Below are positions 35,350-46,691 of a stretch of DNA of 64,000 nt, in pieces. The first letter of the stretch is position 1; the number at the start of each line of letters is the position of its first letter. Both the position numbers and the translations under genes were made by a program. The notes beneath the pieces were generated by a model. The model had not been told where the DNA came from and did no database searches. It worked only from the letters and a program-made list of their open reading frames with translations. This stretch comes from Cryptomeria japonica (lineage: Eukaryota; Streptophyta; Pinopsida; Cupressales; Cupressaceae): NCBI RefSeq assembly GCF_030272615.1, contig NC_081414.1, positions 2,979,501 to 3,043,500 of the forward strand. The letters run 5' to 3'.

Positions 35350-35640
35350 ATTTACAGGATATGGATAAGGTGAAGCAAGATTGTAGATAGCATTGGATGA
35401 TGGAAGCAATGAATAGATAGGATAGATACTATGGATAAGAGGATATGGATTAGAGGATATGGATAAGGTGAAGCAATATCGTAGATAGCACTGGATGGTA
35501 GAAGATATGAATAGATAGGATAGATAGTATGGATAAAGTGAAGCAGGATTGTAGAAATAATTGGATGATAGAAGATATGAATAGATAGGATAAGGGATAT
35601 GGATTAGAGGATATGGATGAGGTGAAGCAAGATTAAAGAT
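35350..35640. repeat. Tandem repeat of about 100 bp, three degenerate units
   Basis: Units share GGATATGGATAAGGTGAAGC, GATTGTAGATA and GAATAGATAGGATAGATA. Confidence 0.8.
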
Positions 35641-36174
35641 AATGATGAAGTTAGATAGGGTAATGGATATTGGAGGAAGGATAATGGGAGATATGGTAAG
35701 AAGAATAGAGTGGATGAACTTTGCCCCCAAGCATAGAGGTTTCCATTTGCAAAGAGGTGATATGTAAGATTGTCACAACATTTAGCATCATCTGAATAAG
35801 TGTTCTCAAACTTTTCAAAGATAGAGACCCAACCCACACTTAGAACCTTTGGAAATTTCAACTGAACATTTCTAGCAACTAGGAAGTAGACTCAAAAGGG
35901 AAGAAGAATCCCAAACTGGATCGAGGTACTTAGTCTTTGATTACCCATGTGTGTGCAAGTGGGTTCATTCTGGCTCATATGATCATTGTAATCTTCAGAA
36001 TCCAACATGGCTAGCTACATGAGTCACCCTGACTTCAAAAGCATCCTGGATAGAGCCTCACTGCCAGCAAGCATCCATAGCCCCGACGAGGTTATTGCTG
36101 CAATCTCACAAATATTGCTCCATTGCCAGCCAGGTGTCCATAGCCCTGATGGAGTTATTCACATGTTCCCATAG

Positions 36175-36179
36175 CCAAT
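36175..36179. repeat. Target-site duplication CCAAT (left) of solo LTR
   Basis: CCAAT precedes TGTATATGG and recurs at 36965-36969. Confidence 0.88.
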
Positions 36180-36964
36180 TGTATATGGTGAAAATGGATA
36201 ACAATAATAACAATATTGAAAGGCTAAATGAATTCAACCACAAAACCCTAGCCTAACAATTAACAAAGATCCACCATAACATATGAAGATTACCTAAGAC
36301 AATGCAAATCACATGAAATCACAAAGATTATACCATCACATGTCCAATAGGGTTTTGATCTCCATTCTTCCTATCTCCATTGATCTTGCTTGATATATTT
36401 GCTCTCAGATTTTATATGCACAAGAGCTCAACAAAGAATGGAATGTGGTTGCAAGTAGGATTGTCTATGCCAAGTAGTCAATTAATCCAGTCATTAGCTC
36501 CTTAGTTCATTAGGGTTTTATAATGAAGGAAGCATCTCCTTATATAGAAGACACTATATGAAATGGAGGGATAAGATTGAGAGGTGTAAAAGGAGGTCGG
36601 CTATGATTAGAGGGTAGGTAAAAGAAATAATAAAATAATGAGAGGGGTAGGTAGTGTATAAATTAAGAGATGAATGACATGTGTCATAGGTAGAAAAGGC
36701 TAATGAATTAATTAAATAAATAAAGATTTATTTAACTAATAGAAGAAGTAGGATCAATTAAATAAATAAGATATTTATTTAATTTAGGAAAATGATCATT
36801 TAAATAAATAAATGTATTTATTTAAATGAGAAATAAGGCTAGAAGAGGATAAATGAATTAATTAAATAAATAAATATTTATTTAATTAATAGAAGAATTA
36901 AGCTTAGATAATTAAATAAATAAAATATTTATTTAATTAGACTGGACAATTTTGGGTGTCTACA
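36180..36964 (-). repeat. Solo LTR (TGTAGACACCC type)
   Basis: This 785-bp unit is bounded by TGTATATGG and GTGTCTACA and flanked by CCAAT on both sides. On the minus strand it starts TGTAGACACCC, as in the other gypsy LTRs here. The flanking sequence reads continuously when compared with Gypsy-2 at 52800-52850, which confirms the insertion. A TATA-like CTATATAAGG stands on the minus strand near 36537-36546. No internal region remains, so it is a product of LTR-LTR recombination. Confidence 0.88.
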
Positions 36965-36969
36965 CCAAT
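36965..36969. repeat. Target-site duplication CCAAT (right) of solo LTR
   Basis: Matches 36175-36179. Confidence 0.88.
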
Positions 36970-37699
36970 CATTTTGATATTGCATTTCATTGCATTTTGC
37001 TTTTCTTGATATTCATTTTCTTGCTCATGCTTTTGATATTTCTTTTTTCTCTTTATTTTTCTTGCATTGGCTTGTAAGTGATGAAACTTACATGGGTCTG
37101 ATAATTACAGTGGCGCTGAAGCAATAATTTTAGATTTTTCACTAGCCATGTCTTCAATTTAAGAGATCATAATGATTTAGAGTAATCAATTAAGTGTATG
37201 AGATATAGTAATCAAAAGATGTCAGTACCAAGATACGATAAGTGGTTCTTTTCTGGATTGAGTGTGTATCCCAACCAAAGAAAATGTTAAAGAGGAACAA
37301 CCTCAAATTCTGAAGCATTTCATGAATAGATATCTAAGAAAAGGACTAAACATGAGATTCGAGCATGGGCAAGCATGTGACAAAATGATACAAATGCCTA
37401 TTTCACAGATGAAAGATTTATGAAAAGGATTGAATGATAGGGATTGAAAGATAGAAAAGAGGTGTTGGATAATAGATAGAATGTTTGAATACTTGTGCAA
37501 GGATAGAGGGAAATGTATTCAAGATGAGTGTTGGTACACAACTTGAGAAGTGATGAAGAGATAGAGGAAAATCAAATTTTGGGATATAGGGACCCAAAAT
37601 AGATAGAGGAAATGATGGAAGAATATATTTGGGAAGATATTTAGATAGAGGGTTGAAAGAAGTTCGAAGATTTGTTCCTTTGTTGATCTTGCTTATGGA

Positions 37700-38194
37700 T
37701 CATTTGAGGTGATGGATTAGTGATGGAGGGAGGTAAGGACCCAAGATGGATGTAAGGGATGAAGAGTTTGATTGTGGAATGAAAGGACCTAAGATAGATT
37801 TGGAGGATGAAGAGATTGACTTTGGAATGAAAGGACCTAAGATAGATTTGGAGGATGAAGAGATTCCTTGTTCTTGATCTTGACTTGGAGTAGGATCCTT
37901 TGAGTTTGTGCTTTTCTCTTGATTTTGAATTAGAATAGTGGAGGATATGGAAGGAATATCATGATTTTGCTTAAGAGATGGATGTTGAATGGGACTTTTC
38001 TCTTGAGATGAAAGGGGGTCATCGTGGATGGAATACCAAAAGATTAGGGGATCATCATAAGATTCTTGACAAGTGGGATCTTGATAAAAAATAGGATTAA
38101 ATTGGAGAACCATGATATCTTGATCTTGATTTATGTTAGGACTCATTTCCTTTGACTGATTTTCCTTTTTCTCGGTTTGATGATGGATGGTCAT
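37700..38194 (-). other. Open frame over a 48-bp tandem repeat; doubtful gene
   Basis: A 164-codon minus-strand frame starts MTIHHQTEKKENQ and is rich in Q, S and P. Its C-terminal third repeats SSSSKSILGPFIP because three 48-bp DNA units lie at about 37730-37876 (AAAGGACCTAAGATAGATTT). A short phrase (FYQDPT) recalls the Gypsy-1 gag start (YQDPTQ), so it may be a remnant of a gag N-terminus. No domain supports a function. Confidence 0.3.
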
Positions 38195-38799
38195 ACGGAT
38201 GATAAAAGTTGATGTTTTTGATAGTTTAATGTAGAGAAATTTACTCTTGTTGATAAGGGTCCTAGGACTAGGTTGTCTCTTCTTTAACTTAGTTTTTTTA
38301 TGAAGACTTGTTCATCTCAAAATATGAGGAGTGGTCATACATGAATGATCAATGGTTTCCTTCGATGTTTGGATTGAGATACTTCATTTGGAAACTTAAG
38401 TCTACTTTTATCAAATGAAGGTTTAGATGCCCCCTCATGACAAAGTGTGTCAAATGATATGGATAAAGTCTCCCAATATGGAAACTTGATTTGACAACTT
38501 AAGGTTTAAACTTGGTATGTTGTTTGTTTGATAGAATCTGTTGGATGACGGACCTTTTGATTAGTGTGATGATGTAACCTGATTTTGATAGGAAAAAGTG
38601 TTATCTTTAGCTAGTTTTGGATTTGACAACTTTGTTCTAAGATGGATTTGTTTGATTTGGAAATGATTTCTTTGGTGTTTTGATTTGATTTCTTGTGACC
38701 GTGTTCAATATTGGACTTGAAAGGATACTCAATAAGTTTGTAAACTTTTTCCAGAAAGGCTTGTTTTGCTCTCTGGTGTTCTGAGTTTTTACCATGCAC

Positions 38800-39165
38800 T
38801 AAGCCAAAGACTAGATGCACTGAAAAAAATTCTCAATGCGCTAGAGAAAAGACTCCATGCACTATGCTACCCTCTGATACGTGCTAACTGGTTTATTTTG
38901 CTTTTGCCTTGGTTCAAAAAGGTCATGCGCCAATATGGGCCGCCAATGCGCTAACTGTTAAACCCTACATGCTAAATTTTGGCTTCCAAGCGCTAAGCTG
39001 ATGCTTCAATGCACTAAACTATTTTCAAAACATGCTACTTGAAACTGCTAGAATTGGATTTCTATGAAGCGCTAATGTTAAGACTTAATGCACTAAGGTG
39101 AAGGTCTAATGCTCTAAAAGATGGTCCCCACATGCTAAAAAGTTGCTCTCACGTGCTAAACTACC
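38800..39165 (+). repeat. Degenerate GCGCTA motif array 1
   Basis: About 16 occurrences of a motif near ATGCGCTAA, with variants ATGCACTAA, ATGCTCTAA, CACGTGCTAA and AAGCGCTAA, spaced roughly 15-35 bp. The sequence between them is unrelated. Same orientation as array 2. Confidence 0.75.
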
Positions 39166-41129
39166 CTGATATATTTTGACTTGGTTGTTTTTCTGCGATT
39201 TTTAGAATTTTTAACAGTTGTGATTTTGATGGATAATTTTGTTTTTGGATGCTCAAGCTTACTAAGTCAAATAGATAAAATCTTGATTACTTGGTTTGAT
39301 ATTCCCCTAATCTTGTTGGATGAAAGTCTTTCCTAAAGATAGTTGAAATGTGATAACCATCTCAAGAGATGTTTTGTTGGATTTGGAAGTCTTCTCCACT
39401 TTATGATTTTTCCTTGTTTGAACTAACTTTTGAGTTTTATTGTTGGATACTTTGCAAGATATTTTAACATTTGTGACAAGAATACATAGCACACATGAAG
39501 ATAATGGTCATCCTAATACTAAAAATTGAGTGTATGTTCTTTTGAGGATGTGTTCAAATCCTCGATGTTATCACTGGTTTGATTTACAACAAAAGACACA
39601 TCAGATAGACTCTTTATTCAAAGGTCATTGACAATATCATAGCCCACTAGTCTCGATACTCCGTCAGCTCAAATAACCTTGTCACCCCCTAGAGGGCGCC
39701 CGTTTTTTTGCCTTTTGCCAGAAATTAACTCAAAGTGAATTGCTTCACAATTGAGTAGTTATCTTGGGAGATATATGGTGAGCGATCTTGGGGGCAGATT
39801 CTTCCCCACCCTTGCACTATGATATTACCAATGTTTGCTTCCTGTTCGGCCATCAGTGATAAACTCTCTCAAGAGGCTTCCCAACCTTTAGAACAAAGGC
39901 TTTACGTATCTCAAGGATACTGGGGGAAGGCTAATCGCTGCGCACAACCATTGAAAAGGACTTTCGTCACTTTCCACTTTTGATTATAGTGGGTTGGAAC
40001 ACTTGGCTTCAAAGATGTTTCCCACTTAGGTCGTCCCCTTCACACCGGCCAAAGAATGGCTTTAAGAGTTTTTCAACCCCTTGGGAAGGTAGGCCTGCTA
40101 AAAGATGTAAATGCTTGAAGTATAGAAATCTTAAGAGTGGTTTGACTTTTTGATCACCCAGTTAAGGGGAGAGCATATACCTTCCACTTTTGAGACAAGG
40201 CAAACAAGGTTTTTTTAGCCTTCAAGACAATGATTTGCTAACTTCTATTTGGAGATGTTGCTCCAAAAAGCATGGTGTTCCTTTTAATCCTTCATAGAAA
40301 AGTGTGTATTTCCGAAAACCTTTGAAAAATAAGCTTGGTCAACAAAGTAAATCGTGATGTTTGGTCAACAAAATTAATGTCGATAGGGGAAAACTTTCCC
40401 TCTTTGCCTTGCACAAAATGAAGATGAGGTTCTTTTACTTTGCAAAATGAAGTGAATCCTTGTAAACACCAAAGGATGGTGAGGTTATTTTTAAAACTTT
40501 TTCCAAAGTAAAGATTGTTGGTTCTTTTTAAAACTTCCAAAATGAAGTGTTTTTCCTCTAATCTTGCAAGATAGCAAATATGAAATTGTTGTTCTTTTTA
40601 CCTTGCAATAAAGAAAAGATGAAGTTTTATTTTAAAACACCAAAAAAGAAGGCATGAAGTTCATTTTATGCATCCAAATGAAATGATGAGGTTTAATTTA
40701 ACTTTTGCAAAAAGCAGAGTTTCTTTTTAACCAACTTTTTTTGAAGAAAGTAAAAAAGGAAACTTAAAGCCTCTAAACTAACTCCTTCCCCTGCACAAAA
40801 AATATTAGAACCTACACACAGTCAGTGATCAAATGTTAGTGTGGGCTTACACAAGCCTAAATTCTAATCTTGGTTACAAATTTTACACTCCTGATCCTGA
40901 AATGCCTTGAAATTTGACTAAGTCTGAAATTTGGAAGATCTTCCAAAAACTAGATTTTGCATTATAACTCCTAGAGGTCCAAAACCCCTCTCAAACATCC
41001 TGACAATATATATGGAATATAACTTAAAGTATAAGAAAGAGAAAAGAGAAGAGGAAATGTTATATTCCATATATTTGTCCTCCCCCAAGCCTAATTTTTG
41101 ACTCTGCTACAAATTTTTGTGTCAGTTAG

Positions 41130-41455
41130 ATCTATGCACTAAAGTATTGCACAGATGCGCTAAGAAATGATGTCTATGCGCTAAGAAAAAGCACCTATGC
41201 GCTATTATGTGGCCCGAATGCACTAAAATAGTACTCCTATGCGTTGAAATAACAGAGAGGGATATGCGCTAAAAGGAAGATCAGGTGTGTGAAAAGATGG
41301 TTTCTATGCGCTAATATGTGCCATGGATGCACTAAGGTTTAGCATAGATGCGCTACAGAAAGTTTCGGATGCGCTATTCTGGTCGCGCCAAGACTTACAA
41401 GAAAATGTTAGTAGGATAATGCGCTATAGTAAAGACTGGACGCGCTACAGGTTGG
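41130..41455 (+). repeat. Degenerate GCGCTA motif array 2
   Basis: About 14 occurrences of ATGCGCTAA, ATGCGCTAT, ATGCACTAA or ACGCGCTAC, spaced about 18-35 bp. Last copy GACTGGACGCGCTACA is shared with array 3. Confidence 0.8.
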
Positions 41456-41475
41456 TTGAGAGGAGGTGTAAGAAG

Positions 41476-41965
41476 CATTAAATGCTTGAGAAGACCTCAT
41501 GGTTACCCTAGGGGTTAAGGGTTAGGGTTAAGTTAGGGTTATCCATTGGATAAAGCTTTTACCCAAAGGATAAACTCTTGTGCAAAGGTTTAAGGATAAC
41601 CATGGTCAAAACAATAAATTCTTGATGAGACCCTTGGGTTACATGGAGGTTGAGTTTATGGAAATTCTTTAACCATGTAAGAAGGTTGAGTTAATTAATT
41701 TAGGGAAAAGGGATAATGGATGGGTTTGGGTTAATTAATCAGGATTAGAAGAATCTAGAAGAGGTTAGAAAGAGGGTTAGGATGCAAGTGGGAGGTGTAG
41801 GATTTTGCAAGTGGTGAGGGGAAAATAGAATTAATTAAAATAAATTGCTTTATTTTAATTTGGTTGCAATTAAATAAATTAGATTTATTTAATTTGGGAT
41901 AACTATTTTAATTAAATTTGAATTTAATTAAAAAGTGGATAGAGGCTTTAATTGAATAAAGTGAA
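41476..41965. repeat. First copy of the partial LTR tandem duplication
   Basis: Matches 41966-42077 plus 46692-47210. This copy lacks about 165 bp present in the second (around 46798-46965). Confidence 0.85.
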
Positions 41966-42072
41966 CATTAAATGCTTGAGAAGACCTCATGGTTACCCTA
42001 GGGGTTAAGGGTTAAGGTTAAGTTAAGATTACCCATTGGATAAAGCTTTTATCCAAAGGATAAATTTTTGTA

Positions 42073-42077
42073 CAAAG
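42073..42077. repeat. Target-site duplication CAAAG (left) of Copia-G
   Basis: CAAAG precedes TGTTGAAATG and recurs at 46687-46691. Confidence 0.9.
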
Positions 42078-42134
42078 TGTTGAAATGTGGCGACTGATCA
42101 GCAAAGTACTGTACACTCAGCACGTATCCTCGTC
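42078..42134 (+). repeat. Copia-G 5' LTR remnant
   Basis: Matches the first 57 bp of the 3' LTR (46222-46278). Then it jumps directly to leader sequence 25 bp before the gag ATG. Confidence 0.88.
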
Positions 42135-42159
42135 AGGGTTTCAGATTTGAGTGGGAGCA

Positions 42160-43440
42160 ATGGAGGATTCCAAATTCAAGGTCGAAAAGTTTAACGGCCA
42201 GAATTATCAGTTATGGAAAATGCAGATGGAGGATTACCTGTATCAAAAGGATTTGTGGCGGCCATTAGAAGGAAAGGCAATGAAATCGACCACAATATCA
42301 GATGAAGAGTGGGACATTTTAGATAGAAAGGCACTAGGATCCATTTGATTGTGCCTTGCGTCGTCTGTAGCATTCAATATAACAGAAGCAAAAATGACTA
42401 TAGATTTGATGGCAACATTGGCTAAGTTGTATGAGAAACCCTCGGCTTTGAATAAGGTATTTCTTATGAAGCATTTGTTTAATTTGAAAATGAGTGAGGG
42501 AGGATCTGTAGTAGAGCACTTAAATGAATTTAATACAATTAGCAGTCAATTGTCTTCGGTAAAAATTACCTTTGCAAAAGAGGTTAGGGCTCTCTTGATT
42601 TTATGTTCTTTGCCAAAAAGCTGGAATAGCTTGGTTATGGCTATAAGTAACTCTGTCTCTAGTAAAAATACATTGGTATTTGATGATATTGTTGGTGTTA
42701 TCCTAAGTGAGGAAATGCGAAGGAAAAGCACAGGTGAGACTTCAACATCATCAGGTAGTGTTTTGAATGTGGAGAACAGAGGAAGATCAAAGGAAAGACG
42801 AAAAGGCCCTGGGAATGAGAAGTCACGAGGGAAGTCAAAGAAAGGACGCTCTCAATCTAGAGAAAAGAAAGATTGCTGGTACTCTGGAAAGCCTGGTCAT
42901 CTAAAGAAAGACTGTTGGTCTCAGAAAAACAAAGAAGGAGACAAAAATGAAAATGACAGTAAGGAAGCTAATATTGCAAGTAATACTTTACAAGATGCTT
43001 TAATCTTATGTTTGGATAATGTTAATGATTCCTGGGTAATAGATTCTGGGGCTTCATTTCATGCTACACCCCATAGAAAATATTTTCTAGATTATGTTCA
43101 AGGTGATTTTGGACAGGTATATTTGGGTGATGATGAGCCCTGTCAAATTGTTGGAAAAGGAAAGATAAAGATCAAGTTGCAGAATGGTAATGACTGGTTT
43201 CTACAGGAGGTAAGACATGTTCCTAATTTAAGAAGACATTTAATTTCTGCAGGGCAACTAGGTAGTGAAGGTTGCATAGTTACCTTCTCAGATAGTATGT
43301 GGAAGGTCACTAAAGGATCATTAGTAGTAGGTAAAGGTGTGAAGGTAGGCACATTATATCTGTGTACTGGTAACACTTACTCTACCTTAGCTGCTACAGA
43401 TAAAGTTACTGCAGGGACAACAACAATAAATGTTGCAAGA
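42160..43440 (+). pseudogene. Copia-G gag and protease
   Basis: ATG 42160 starts MEDSKFKVEKFNGQNYQLWK, a UBN2-type copia Gag. A TGA at 42346-42348 breaks it after 62 codons and the frame then continues. The zinc knuckle reads [14 protein letters not shown] near 42873-42914, with Ser for the second Cys, so metal binding is probably lost. The protease motif [13 protein letters not shown] is at about 43034-43073. The gag-pre-integrase segment begins before 43440. Confidence 0.92.
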
Positions 43441-44349
43441 ACAGATTCGATAATGTGGCACCATAGGCTTGGGCACATGAGTGAGAAAGGGATGAAAATC
43501 CTTCACTCCAAAAATCTATTGCTAGGACTAAAGAAGATTGATTTAGAGTTCTGTGAAAACTATGTTTATGATAAACAGAAAAGAGTCAGATTTCTCAAGG
43601 TTGGGAAAGAGAAGAAGAGTGAGAAGTTAGAGCTTGTACATTCAGATGTATGGGGACCGGCTCAGGTATCATCTCTTGGTGGCTCTTTTTATTATGTTAT
43701 TTTTATTGATAACTCAACCAGAAAAAAATAGGTATATTTCCTAAAACAAAAATCAGATGTTTTTGAAACTTTTAAGAAATGGAAAGCTTTGGTTGAGAAT
43801 GAGACAGGAAAAAAGTTGAAGTGTCTCAGATCGGATAATGGAGGTGAGTATTGCAGCAAAGCATTTGAAGATTACTGTTCCTTAAATGGGATTCGAAAGA
43901 AGAACACAGTTCTAGGAACTCCACAAGAAAATGGTGTGTCAGAGAGAATGAATAGGACTATTATGGAATGTGCGAGGAGCATGAGATTGCATGCTGGACT
44001 GCCCTTACATTTTTGGGTAGATGCTCTACATACTGCTGTCTATTTGATAAATAGAGGACCTTCAACCCCTTTGGATGGTGGTATTTCAGAGGAGGCATGG
44101 ATTGGTAAAAAGGTAAATTATTCTTTTCTAAAAACTTTTGGTTGCGAAGCTTTTGTCCATGTTGATAAAGAAAACAGAACCAAGCTTGATGCTAAATCTC
44201 AGAAATGTACCTTCATTGGATATGGGATAGATGAATATGGCTATCGGTTATGGGATTTTGAAAATAAGAAAATAATTAGAAGTAGAGATGTTATATTCAA
44301 TGAGAAGGTTTTGTATAAAGAACAGATGCAGGAAAAGAAGCATGAATAG
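43441..44349 (+). pseudogene. Copia-G integrase
   Basis: [15 protein letters not shown] opens the zinc-binding region. The cysteine pair reads CENYVYDKQ, where a C-x2-C is expected, so the site looks broken. Core motifs are [26 protein letters not shown] and PQENGVSERMNRT, so all three catalytic acids are present. A TAG at 43729-43731 interrupts the core and another at 44347-44349 ends this block. Confidence 0.9.
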
Positions 44350-45400
44350 GACAAACAAGAATATGTGGTGTTAGATGAGATTCCTGAAAATGAAATGCCA
44401 CAGGTACCTGATGCTCAACAACAACAGATTGTCCCACAAACTCCTTCAAGTGTTAGACATTCTACGAGGACAAGTAGACCCCCTAAAATATTTTCTCCTT
44501 CTTTGTATTCTATTTTATTAACGGATTCTGGTGAACTAGAAGAATATGAAGAAGCAATGCAGGTAGATGCCAAACAACAGTGGGAACTAGGCATGAAAGA
44601 GGAGATTGACTCCTTGATGAAAAATAAGACTTGGGACTTAGTCCATTTACCTGCAGAAAAAAGAGGCTTGCCTAACAAATGGGTTTATCGGCTGAAGGAG
44701 GAGGAAGGAGGTCAGAAAAGATATAAGGCCAGACTTGTGGTAAAAGGTTTTGCACAGAAAAAGGGTATAGATTATGATGAAATATTTTCTCCAGTTGTAA
44801 AAATGACTTCAATTAGAATTGTACTTAGTCTTATGGCTGCAGATGATTTACATCTTGAACAATTAGATGTCAAAACAACTTTTCTCCATGGAGATTTGGA
44901 GGAGGAAATTTACATGTTGCAACTGTAGGGATATGAGGTCAAAGGTAAGGAGAACTTGGTGTGCAGGTTGAAGAAAAGTCTGTATGGCCTAAAGCAAGCA
45001 CCCCGACAATGATATTTAAAATTTGATAGTTTCATGGCTGAACACGGTTATCATAGATGTCATTCTGATCATTGTGTATATTTTAAGAGATTTGATAATG
45101 GCAGTTATATTATCTTGTTGCTTTATGTCGATGACATGCTTGTTGCTGGGTCTAACATGCAACATATAAATGATCTTAAACAGAAATTAGCCAGGTCATT
45201 TGCTATGAAGGATTTGGGTGTAGCTAAGCGAATTCTTGGTATGAGGATACATGGGACAGGAAAAATAGAACCTTGAATTTGTCCCAAAGTGAGTATATAA
45301 AGAAGGTGTTGAAAAGATTTAACATGCAGGATGCAAAAGCAGTTAGTACACCTTTGGCTAGTCATTTCAAATTGACTAAGGAGATGTGCCCAAAGGCACA
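44350..45400 (+). pseudogene. Copia-G reverse transcriptase
   Basis: Contains NKWVYRLKEEEGG, DYDEIFSPVVKMTSIRIVLS, LDVKTTFLHGDLEEEIYM, LYGLKQAPRQ and the catalytic LLYVDDMLVAG. TAG at 44926-44928 and TGA at 45010-45012 interrupt it. A one-base frameshift near 45250 moves the frame to SQSEYIKKVLKRFNM. Confidence 0.9.
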
Positions 45401-46083
45401 GGAAGAGGTTAATAAAATGTCTAACATCCCGTATTCATCATCTGTTGGCAGTCTGATGTATGCAATGGTATGCACAAGGCCAGATATTGCACATGCAGTG
45501 GGAGTTGTGAGCAGGTTTATGAGTAATCCGGGTATGGAACATTGGAATGCTGTGAAATGGATTCTTCGGTATTTGAAAGGAACTACTACGAAGGCATTAT
45601 GTTTCAAAGGATCTAATGCTGCTCTGAGTGGATTTGTTGACTCTGATCTGGCAGGTGATATTGATTCACGAAGGAGTACTACAAGGTATGTTTTTACTAT
45701 AGGGGGAATTGCAGTCAGTTGGATTTCTAGGCTACAAAAGGTTGTTGCACTTTCAACCACTAAAGCTGAGTATGTTGCTGCTACAGAAGCCAGCAAGGAG
45801 ATGATTTGCTTACAATGTTTTCTGGAGGAATTGGGTCAGACACAAGAGGATCGCCCATTGTATACTGATAGCTAGAGTGCCATTCATGTTGCGAAGAACT
45901 CTACTTTTCATTCAAGGACAAAGCACATTCAGCTCAGGTACCACTTCATTTAGACTATTTTGGAGGAGGGTCAGTTACGACTTGAGAAGATTCACACAAG
46001 TGAGAATCCTGCCGATATGTTCACAAAGATAGTTCCACAGGAGAAGCTGATTTCTTCATCAGTTTTTGTTGGTCTTCTTGATT
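45401..46083 (+). pseudogene. Copia-G RNase H
   Basis: SSVGSLMYAMVCTRPDIAHAVG, then GFVDSDLAGDIDSRRSTTRY, SWISRLQKVVALSTTKAEYVAA and, after a TAG at 45873-45875, SAIHVAKN and HSRTKHIQLRYHFI. One further stop precedes the natural-looking end near 46083. Confidence 0.9.
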
Positions 46084-46164
46084 GATAATTGTGGAATTTA
46101 TACCAGTCAAGTCGTAGTGTTTTATCCAGCGGATGTTGCATGTACAGTGGTGTCGTGTAGTATC

Positions 46165-46221
46165 AGTCTCCAAGTGGGAGATTGTTCGGTGTGGAGCTTG
46201 ATTAGTCTCCAAGTGGGAGAT
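46165..46221 (+). other. Copia-G polypurine tract, duplicated
   Basis: TCTCCAAGTGGGAGATTGTT occurs at about 46167 and again at about 46205, the second directly before the 3' LTR. Confidence 0.8.
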
Positions 46222-46686
46222 TGTTGAAATGTGGTGACTGATCAACAAAGTACTGTACACTCAACACGTATCCTCGCCGAGGTCCGAGGCCGGGCCAGGC
46301 TCTGGGTAGGGGTTCGAGGGCGGCAGCCCCCGAGAAAAGCGGGGGTTTGAGGACGACAGCCCCCAAGAAATTTTTTTTTTGCCATTTTTTCGTTGATGAA
46401 AACCAACATTGTAATAAAACCCTAAAAAGGCCGACTTTGTTTGTTGCCCTAAAAACGCATGTTATAAGCGGTTGGGATGCTTAAGGCATTGTAAGGTTGA
46501 TGTACTGTTTTTGCTAGATAATAAGAAAGATTGGACGGCTGTGTATGGTGGACGTAACCCATTCTGGGTGAACCACGTTAAATCTCTGTGTTATCTGTGT
46601 CCTGTTTTATTTCTTTATCTTTTGTATTTAAATCTGCATATAATTGTTAGTTCATATTTGCTTCGGATCTGCTTGAAACCCTAACA
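46222..46686 (+). repeat. Copia-G 3' LTR
   Basis: 465 bp, TGTTGAAATG to CCCTAACA. It includes a GC-rich patch (46272-46375) with two degenerate units around GACAGCCCCC/GGCAGCCCCC, unlike the AT-rich surroundings. Confidence 0.9.
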
Positions 46687-46691
46687 CAAAG
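46687..46691. repeat. Target-site duplication CAAAG (right) of Copia-G
   Basis: Matches 42073-42077. Confidence 0.9.

Larger units (their letters stand above)
33347..41466 (-). mobile_element. Non-coding gypsy internal region (large non-autonomous type)
   Basis: Stretches at 33350-34870, 36010-36180 and 36985-37150 are similar to the 3' region of Gypsy-2 (51240-53060), for example CCATAGCC-TGATGGAGTT and TTTTAGATTTTTC-CTAG. They have the same orientation as the minus-strand Gypsy-2. No RT, integrase or protease is present. The region is a string of tandem repeats, low-complexity DNA and GCGCTA motifs, interrupted by a solo LTR. From about 39600 to 40800 I recognise nothing specific beyond repeated AAATGAAG-type phrases. 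Confidence 0.6.
42078..46686 (+). mobile_element. Copia-G: Ty1/copia element with collapsed 5' LTR
   Basis: It is bounded by CAAAG duplications, with termini TGTTGAAATG and CCCTAACA. One frame from 42160 carries gag, protease, integrase, RT and RNase H with several stops and one frameshift. Wording (YRLWDFENKKIIRSRDV) resembles Tork/Tnt1-type copia; not searched. Only about 57 bp of 5' LTR remain, so primer site and promoter are gone. Confidence 0.92.

Noticed and set aside
35009-35861. Several frames of 62-134 codons
   Set aside because: They translate T-rich minisatellite and a 100-bp tandem repeat.
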